A DNA stretch of 18,098 nucleotides. Origin: DASZHA01 sp035938265 (GTDB lineage: Bacteria > Chloroflexota > Dormibacteria > DASZGP01). Made by a program: the position numbers and the translations under genes. Shown here in pieces: positions 13,063 to 18,098 of the stretch (position 1 is the first letter of the stretch; every line of letters begins with the position of its first letter). Location of the stretch: assembly GCA_035938265.1 (NCBI GenBank), contig DASZHA010000048.1, positions 1-18,098 on the forward strand, in the 5' to 3' direction. The notes under the pieces are model-generated. The model did no database searches, had not been told where the DNA came from, and saw nothing but the letters and a program-made list of their open reading frames with translations.

Positions 13063-14898
13063 ATGTGCGGCATCATCGGCTACCTTGGCGAGAAGGAAGC
13101 CGCCCCCATCATCGTCGACACGCTCCGGCGCCTCGAATACCGCGGCTACGACTCCGCCGGTATCGCCGTGCTGCCCCGCTCCGGGGAGAAGCCCAGGGTG
13201 ATCAAGACCGCGGGCAAGGTGGCCGACCTCGACAGGGAGCTCGCCGCCCAGCCCCAGCTTGAGGGCTCCCTCGGGATCGGCCACACCCGCTGGGCCACGC
13301 ACGGCAAACCCAGCACCCTCAACGCCCACCCGCACTGGGATTGCGACGAGAAGATCATGGTGATCCACAACGGCATCATCGAGAACTTCGCCGAGCTCAA
13401 GCGCGAGCTGGAGGCAAAGGGGCACAAGTTCCGCACCCAGACCGATACCGAGGTCGTGCCCCACCTGATCGAAGAGCACTACAAAGGCGACCTGGTGGAG
13501 GCGTCGCGACAGGCCATCACCCGGCTGCAGGGCGCCTACTCACTGGTGATCTTCTCCCGCGACGACCCCGGGCTCCTGATCGGAGCCCGCCTCAATGCCC
13601 CGCTGATGGTCGGGCTGGGCCACAAGGAGTGGTTCATCTGCTCGGACCTGACCGGGATCATCCCCTACACCAAGAAGGCATTGGTGCTCGGGGAGGGCCA
13701 GATGGTGGCGATCACCAAGCTCGGCCCGGTGGTCACTGACATCAGCGGCGCCGACGTCAAGCCCAAGGTGATACGCGTCACCTGGGACGTGGCCCAGGCC
13801 CAGAAGAGCGGCTACCCCCACTACATGCTCAAGGAGATCAATGAGGACGCCGAGGCGGTGCGCAACGCCCTGCGCGGCTACATGGACAACGAGGGCAGCG
13901 TCAATTTCCCCGAGTTCGACCTCACCGATCGCCAGCTGCTCAACTTCGACCGGGTCGTGATGGTGGGGGCCGGCAGCTCGCTCAACGCCGCCCACATCGG
14001 CAAGTACCTGGTCGAGGACCTGGCCCGCCTGCCGGTGGACATCGAGTCGGCCTCCGAGTTCCGCTACCGTCACCCGCTGCTCGACAAGAAGCTTCTGCTG
14101 GTGGCGCTGTCGCAGTCGGGCGAAACCGCCGACACCCTGGCCGCCATGCGCGAGGCGCGCCGTCTGGGCGCCACGGTGGTCAGCATCTGCAACGTTGTCG
14201 GCAGCTCCATGACGATGGAGTCGGATGGCGTCATCTACATGCACTCGGGCCCGGAGATCGGGGTCTGCTCCTCGAAGACCTTCGTCGGCCACGTCACCGC
14301 CCTGATCCTGCTGGCGATCCGGCTGGCGGCGGTGCGTCACAGCATCCCCCCGGAGCGGCTGGCGGAGCTGACGCGCAACCTCCACCAGCTGCCGGAGGCG
14401 GTCGAGGAGGTGCTGCGGCATTCCCGCCACATCCGGTCGGTGGCCAAAAAGTACGCCAAAAGCCCCAACTTCATGTACATCGGCCGTGGCATCAACTCGC
14501 CGATGGCCTTCGAGGGCGCGCTCAAGATCAAGGAGATCTCCTACCTGCACGCCGAGGGCTACGCCGCCGGCGAACTCAAGCACGGCCCCATCGCCCTCCT
14601 CGACGAGAACTTCCCCGTGCTCGCCATCGCCACCGGTTCCTCGATGCTGGACAAGATGGTCAGCAACATCCAGGAGGTGGCGGCTCGGGGCGCCCCGGTT
14701 GTCGCCATCGTGACCAAGACCGACCGCCGCCTGACAGGGCTGGTGGGCGACTACATCACCGTCCCCGAGGTCGATGAGGTCCTGTCGCCGATCGTCAACG
14801 CCTGCGCCCTTCAGCTCTTCGCGTACTTCGTGGCGGTGGAGCGGGGCACCGACGTCGACCAGCCCCGTAATCTGGCTAAATCCGTCACGGTGGAATAG
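13063..14898 (+). CDS. glmS: Glutamine--fructose-6-phosphate aminotransferase (isomerising)
   Basis: GlmS makes glucosamine-6-phosphate from fructose-6-phosphate and glutamine, the first committed step to UDP-GlcNAc and peptidoglycan. The glutaminase domain starts MCGIIGYLG (Cys2 becomes the N-terminal nucleophile), with RLEYRGYDSAGIA and GHTRWATHGKPS (73-84). Two SIS isomerase domains follow, including ALSQSGETADT (near 350), and the protein ends NLAKSVTVE, with K606 as the catalytic lysine. The 611 residues are full length. The gap after cdaR is 14 bases, too short for a glmS ribozyme, and I see none. The c-di-AMP genes upstream fit the known linkage of cdaA/cdaR with amino-sugar synthesis. 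Confidence 0.97.
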   Translation: MCGIIGYLGEKEAAPIIVDTLRRLEYRGYDSAGIAVLPRSGEKPRVIKTAGKVADLDRELAAQPQLEGSLGIGHTRWATHGKPSTLNAHPHWDCDEKIMVIHNGIIENFAELKRELEAKGHKFRTQTDTEVVPHLIEEHYKGDLVEASRQAITRLQGAYSLVIFSRDDPGLLIGARLNAPLMVGLGHKEWFICSDLTGIIPYTKKALVLGEGQMVAITKLGPVVTDISGADVKPKVIRVTWDVAQAQKSGYPHYMLKEINEDAEAVRNALRGYMDNEGSVNFPEFDLTDRQLLNFDRVVMVGAGSSLNAAHIGKYLVEDLARLPVDIESASEFRYRHPLLDKKLLLVALSQSGETADTLAAMREARRLGATVVSICNVVGSSMTMESDGVIYMHSGPEIGVCSSKTFVGHVTALILLAIRLAAVRHSIPPERLAELTRNLHQLPEAVEEVLRHSRHIRSVAKKYAKSPNFMYIGRGINSPMAFEGALKIKEISYLHAEGYAAGELKHGPIALLDENFPVLAIATGSSMLDKMVSNIQEVAARGAPVVAIVTKTDRRLTGLVGDYITVPEVDEVLSPIVNACALQLFAYFVAVERGTDVDQPRNLAKSVTVE

Positions 14899-14901
14899 GC
14901 T

Positions 14902-14924
14902 TCAGCAACCAACCTTGGGGCTGA
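14902..14924 (+). promoter_or_regulatory. Weak hairpin just before the acpS-nnrD start
   Basis: TCAGC (14902-14906) pairs with GCTGA (14920-14924) and, inside, CCAA with TTGG. The stem ends two bases before the ATG at 14926 and takes in the GGGG that is the only Shine-Dalgarno-like sequence. A TAGGCT at 14896-14901, overlapping the glmS stop, could be a -10 box. Both are short and could be chance. Confidence 0.2.
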
Positions 14925-14925
14925 G

Positions 14926-16185
14926 ATGAAGCTCGGAATCGACGTCGTTCCCGTGGAGCGTATCCGTGCCGCAATCGACCGGTTCGGCGAGCGCTTCCTC
15001 AAACGGATCTACACGCCCGCGGAGCTGGCTTACACCCAGGGCGACGCCGAGAAGCTGGCCGGTCGATGGGCGGCCAAGGAGGCGGTGCTGAAGGCGCTCG
15101 GCGGTCGCGGGCGTTTCCCGCGGATGTCGCTGGTCGAGGTGCTGCCCGGGCGGCGGGGCGCCCCCGAGGTCCGCCTGACGCGCGAGCCCACCCCCGACAT
15201 CGCCGTCAGCATCACCCACGACGGCGGTGTGGCGATGGCGATCGCAGCCATCACCGAGCCCGAGGTCGACGTCATCGGCTCTGCCGAGCTGCCGGACGAC
15301 CTGCAGCTGCCGGCGCGGCCGGAGGACGCCCACAAGGGCACCTTTGGCGAGGTCGTGGTCGTCGCCGGGTCACTGGGCTACACGGGGGCGGCCTACCTGA
15401 CGGCCAACGCCGCGGCTCGCGCCGGCGCCGGCTACGTGAGGCTGCTGGCGGCGGAGTCGATCTACCCGATCCTCGCCATCAAGTGCACCGAGGTCGTCGT
15501 GACGCAGGTGCCCGAGGTCGGCCAGGGCGTGCTTGGGCACGCCGGGATGGAGCCGATCCTGCGCTTCTGCCGCGGCGGCGACGCCTGCATCATCGGGCCC
15601 GGGCTGGGGCGCGAGTACTCGACGCGGCGCATGGTGCTCGACCTCCTGTCCCAGATCAGCACCCCGGCGGTTGTCGACGCCGACGCCCTCAACGCGCTGG
15701 CCAGCCAGCCCAAGCAGATCGGCCGCATGCGCCGACGGTTGGTGCTGACCCCGCATCCGACAGAGATGGCGCGTCTCACCGGCTTGACCGTGGAGGCGAT
15801 CCAGGCGGACCGCATCGGGGTGGCAGGCCGGTTCGCCAAGGAATGGGGCCAGGTGGTCGTGCTCAAGGGCGCGGGCACCGTGATCGCCGACCCCGATGGT
15901 CGGATCCACGTCAATGCCCATAAGAACCCGGCGCTGGCAACCGCCGGCACCGGCGATGTCCTCGCCGGCATCATCGGCGGCTTCCTGGCCCAGGGGTTGG
16001 AGCCGTTCCCGGCAGCGGTCGCGGGGGTCTACATCCACGGCGCCGCCGGCGAGGAGGTCGCCGCCCGGATGGGGGATACCGGGGTGCTGGCCTCCGATCT
16101 CCTGCCCCTGATCCCGGGGGTCATCCGCCGCAGCCGGCTGGTGCAGCAGTGGCGTGCCCAGCTGGCGGCGATGCGGAAGCAGTGA
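14926..16185 (+). CDS. Fusion of holo-ACP synthase (AcpS) and ADP-dependent NAD(P)HX dehydratase (NnrD)
   Basis: The N-terminal domain (1 to about 110) is AcpS, which moves 4'-phosphopantetheine from CoA to acyl carrier protein: GIDVVPVERI with D6, RFLKRIYTPAE, GRWAAKEAVLKAL with E52 (the Mg2+ ligands), and VSITHD (94-99). A linker of about 20 residues leads to NnrD (about 130-405), a ribokinase-like enzyme that dehydrates damaged NADHX/NADPHX using ADP: KGTFGEVVVVAGS, GPGLG (224-228), DADALN (251-256), TPHPTE (275-280), KGAGTVIA and ATAGTGDVLAG (338-348, D344 catalytic). The usual partner, the NnrE epimerase domain, is absent. Start ATG 14926 fits AcpS; the frame is clean across the linker. 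It lies between glmS and alr, as acpS and nnr genes do in Actinomycetota. Confidence 0.9.
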   Translation: MKLGIDVVPVERIRAAIDRFGERFLKRIYTPAELAYTQGDAEKLAGRWAAKEAVLKALGGRGRFPRMSLVEVLPGRRGAPEVRLTREPTPDIAVSITHDGGVAMAIAAITEPEVDVIGSAELPDDLQLPARPEDAHKGTFGEVVVVAGSLGYTGAAYLTANAAARAGAGYVRLLAAESIYPILAIKCTEVVVTQVPEVGQGVLGHAGMEPILRFCRGGDACIIGPGLGREYSTRRMVLDLLSQISTPAVVDADALNALASQPKQIGRMRRRLVLTPHPTEMARLTGLTVEAIQADRIGVAGRFAKEWGQVVVLKGAGTVIADPDGRIHVNAHKNPALATAGTGDVLAGIIGGFLAQGLEPFPAAVAGVYIHGAAGEEVAARMGDTGVLASDLLPLIPGVIRRSRLVQQWRAQLAAMRKQ

Positions 16186-17333
16186 GCGGCGCCCCGGGAC
16201 AAGCGTCCGCGCGCTGGGCTGAGGTCGATCTCGACGCCATCGGCCACAACGTCCGCCAGCTGAAGTCGGTTCTGGATAGCGGCGTCCTGCTGGCGGCGGT
16301 GGTCAAGGCCGGCGGCTATGGCCACGGCGCCGTCCCGGTTGCGGGCGCCGCGCTGGCCGCCGGCGCCGAGTGGCTGGCGGTGGCCACCGTGCCGGAGGCG
16401 CTCGAGCTACGAGCTGCCGGCATCACGGCCCCGGTCCTCAACCTGGGTGCCACCCTTGAAGCCGAGGCCGACGCTGCCGTCGCCGCCGACCTCCGCTGCA
16501 GCGTCTGGGAGCCGGCGGCCATCGATGTCCTGGAGCGCGCCGCCGCCGCAGCCGGGCGCCCGGCAAGGGTTCACCTCCAGCTCGACACCGGGATGGTGCG
16601 GCTGGGCGCGGACCCCAATGTCGCCGTCGAGCTGGGGCGCCGCATCCAGGCCTCGCCCAACCTCGAGCTCGAGGGTCTCTTCACCCACATGGCCGAGGCC
16701 GAGGAGCCCACCGACCGCAGCGCCAAGCAGCTCTCGGTGTTCCTGGCGGCGGCGACGCGGCTGGCGTACGAGGGAGTCTCCGTGCCGATCCTGCACGCGG
16801 CCAACTCAGCCGCAGCACTCAGCTACCCCGATGCCCGCCTGGGCATGGTCCGCTGCGGGCTTCCCGTGTATGGCTACTCACCCCTGGCCGGGCCGTCGGG
16901 GCTGCAGCTGCGCCCGGCACTCAGCTGGAAGGCGCGGGTGCTGCAGACATACGACCTCCGCACCGGTGACCGGATCGGCTACGGCGGGACCTTCGAGGCG
17001 GCGGCGCCGGCCCGGACGGCCACCGTCAGTGTCGGCTACGCCGATGGTTACCCGCGCAGCCTTTCCAACCGGGGCGAGCTGTTGGTGCGGGGCCGACGGG
17101 CCCCGGTTGTGGGCCGGGTGAGCATGGACTTCCTCAGCGTCGACGTCAGTGATATCGACGGCGTCGAGGTCGGCGATGAGGTCGTTGTCATCGGGCGCCA
17201 GGGCGACGAGGAGATCACCGCCGCCGACGTCGCCAACACCCTTGGCACGATCCCCTATGAGGTCCTCACCAACATTGGCCGCCGGGTGGTCCGGCAGCAG
17301 GTCCCCCAGGGCGCGCCTGCGGCCCGTGGCTGA
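16182..17333 (+). CDS. alr: Alanine racemase
   Basis: Alr is a PLP enzyme that makes D-alanine from L-alanine for peptidoglycan. The N-terminal barrel starts RWAEVDLDAIGHNV, and the PLP lysine lies in AVVKAGGYGHGA (the usual form is K-A-D/N-A-Y-G-H-G, so the two residues at that point are Gly-Gly). HLQLDTGMVRLG and FTHMAEAE follow. The C-terminal domain has the catalytic tyrosine in RIGYGGTFEA, plus SVGYADGYPR and GRVSMDF. GTG at 16182 gives 383 residues and overlaps the previous stop as GTGA; a GTG at 16149 would add 11 non-homologous residues inside the acpS-nnrD end, so I reject it. Its end overlaps the next gene by eight bases. Confidence 0.95.
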   Translation: MSGAPGQASARWAEVDLDAIGHNVRQLKSVLDSGVLLAAVVKAGGYGHGAVPVAGAALAAGAEWLAVATVPEALELRAAGITAPVLNLGATLEAEADAAVAADLRCSVWEPAAIDVLERAAAAAGRPARVHLQLDTGMVRLGADPNVAVELGRRIQASPNLELEGLFTHMAEAEEPTDRSAKQLSVFLAAATRLAYEGVSVPILHAANSAAALSYPDARLGMVRCGLPVYGYSPLAGPSGLQLRPALSWKARVLQTYDLRTGDRIGYGGTFEAAAPARTATVSVGYADGYPRSLSNRGELLVRGRRAPVVGRVSMDFLSVDVSDIDGVEVGDEVVVIGRQGDEEITAADVANTLGTIPYEVLTNIGRRVVRQQVPQGAPAARG

Positions 17334-18093
17334 CAAGCCCCGCCGCCGTGCCGGCCGCCTGACCGTCACGGGGAGGGAGATCCCCACCGCAGACGAGCGG
17401 CTGCTGGAGCGGCCGTCGGTCGACTTCACCCATACGGACGCCTGGCGGACGCTGCGCATCCAGGCCGAGTTCGTCGAGGGCTTCGACGCCCTGGCCAGGC
17501 TCGGCCCCGCGGTCAGCGTCTTCGGTTCCGCCCGGCTGCCCCAGGGCCATCCCACCTGCCGGGCGGCGCGGCGCCTCGGTCGGCAGCTGTCCCGCGAGGG
17601 GATCGCGGTTATCACCGGCGGCGGCCCCGGGGTGATGGAGGCCGCCAACCGTGGCGCCTTCGAGTCCGGCGGGATCTCCGTGGGCTGCAACATCGAGCTG
17701 CCCCTGGAGCAGAAGCTGAACCCGTATGTCAACCTGGGCATCGAGTTTCGTTACTTCTTCGTCCGCAAGACGATGTTCGTCAAGTACGCCTCAGCCTTTG
17801 TCATCTTCCCGGGGGGACTCGGGACCATGGACGAGCTCTTCGAGGCCACCACCCTGGTGCAGACGGGCAAGGTCGAGCACTTCCCGGTGATCCTCTACGA
17901 CTCCACCTACTGGCGGGGGCTGCTGCGGTGGCTCAAGGCCACGGCGCTGGCCCAGGGAACGATCTGGCAGCGGGACCTCGACCTGCTGACGATCTGCGAT
18001 GACGTCGACGAGGTGGTGGCGACGATCAAGCAAGAGGGCGGCGATCTGAAGGCCCGGCCGGACGCAGCACCTTCGACGCCGCTGCAGGGGTGA
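17326..18093 (+). CDS. LOG-family nucleotide 5'-monophosphate phosphoribohydrolase (TIGR00730 type)
   Basis: LOG-family proteins have a Rossmann fold and release a base from a nucleoside 5'-monophosphate; plant and actinobacterial members activate cytokinins, and E. coli PpnN acts on purine monophosphates. The motifs are clear: VSVFGSARLP (63-72), VITGGGPGVMEAANRGA (95-111), and the signature FPGGLGTMDELFE (161-173) with the catalytic Glu. GTG at 17326 gives 255 residues, with a basic N-terminal segment before the conserved DAWRTLRIQAEFVEGFD. In-frame starts upstream (from 17149) lie inside alr and encode Ser/Arg-rich shadow sequence. The older annotation 'lysine decarboxylase' for this family is misleading. 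The substrate here cannot be told from sequence. Confidence 0.9.
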   Translation: MADKPRRRAGRLTVTGREIPTADERLLERPSVDFTHTDAWRTLRIQAEFVEGFDALARLGPAVSVFGSARLPQGHPTCRAARRLGRQLSREGIAVITGGGPGVMEAANRGAFESGGISVGCNIELPLEQKLNPYVNLGIEFRYFFVRKTMFVKYASAFVIFPGGLGTMDELFEATTLVQTGKVEHFPVILYDSTYWRGLLRWLKATALAQGTIWQRDLDLLTICDDVDEVVATIKQEGGDLKARPDAAPSTPLQG

Positions 18094-18098
18094 GCGCC

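Noticed and set aside
13540..14583. 347-codon open frame on the - strand within glmS
   Set aside because: Antisense of the isomerase domains, with no family features or start signals.

Overview
This is a GC-rich (roughly two thirds G+C by eye), gene-dense bacterial chromosome segment. Every supported gene lies on the + strand. It carries the end of the S10-spc-alpha ribosomal protein supercluster, followed by a cell-envelope and nucleotide-signalling block. The sequence suggests an uncultured Terrabacteria-type lineage, for example Chloroflexota or Dormibacterota. Reasons: the zinc-binding (C+) forms of S4, L36 and adenylate kinase, heavy use of GTG and TTG starts, a gene order resembling Actinomycetota after rpoA, and a CdaA-type diadenylate cyclase, where Actinomycetota normally use DisA. 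The taxonomic call is an inference.

Region 1 (1-4513): rpsE, rpmD, rplO, secY, adk and map, packed with overlapping stop/start codons. The S5 and L15 proteins carry unusual low-complexity extensions. A hairpin sits at the rplO/secY junction, just before the TTG start of secY.

Region 2 (4514-9398): a textbook sigma70-type promoter with an inverted repeat in its spacer drives infA, rpmJ (38 codons), rpsM, rpsK, rpsD, rpoA, rplQ, truA, rplM and rpsI. This is initiation factor IF-1, ribosomal proteins, the RNA polymerase alpha subunit and a tRNA pseudouridine synthase, that is, the growth-rate core.

Region 3 (9395-10209): a putative Cys-containing lipoprotein whose reading frame has no ATG, GTG or TTG start before its lipobox (CTG at the rpsI stop is the best candidate), a strong hairpin over its stop codon, and a 63-residue two-helix membrane protein with a leaderless-type promoter.

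Region 4 (10210-18093): argF (ornithine carbamoyltransferase) with an inverted repeat over its promoter; cdaA and cdaR (c-di-AMP synthesis and its membrane regulator); glmS (glucosamine-6-phosphate synthase); a fusion of holo-ACP synthase with the ADP-dependent NAD(P)HX dehydratase; alr (alanine racemase); and a LOG-family nucleotide phosphoribohydrolase. glmM is absent from both places where it is commonly found (after rpsI, and between cdaR and glmS). The themes are peptidoglycan precursors (GlmS, Alr), lipid carrier activation (AcpS), metabolite repair (NnrD) and osmotic/second-messenger control (CdaA/CdaR). I saw no tRNA, rRNA, CRISPR array, insertion sequence or phage gene. The most unusual items are the AcpS-NnrD fusion without an NnrE domain, the start-less lipoprotein frame, the two promoter dyads, and the tailed ribosomal proteins.
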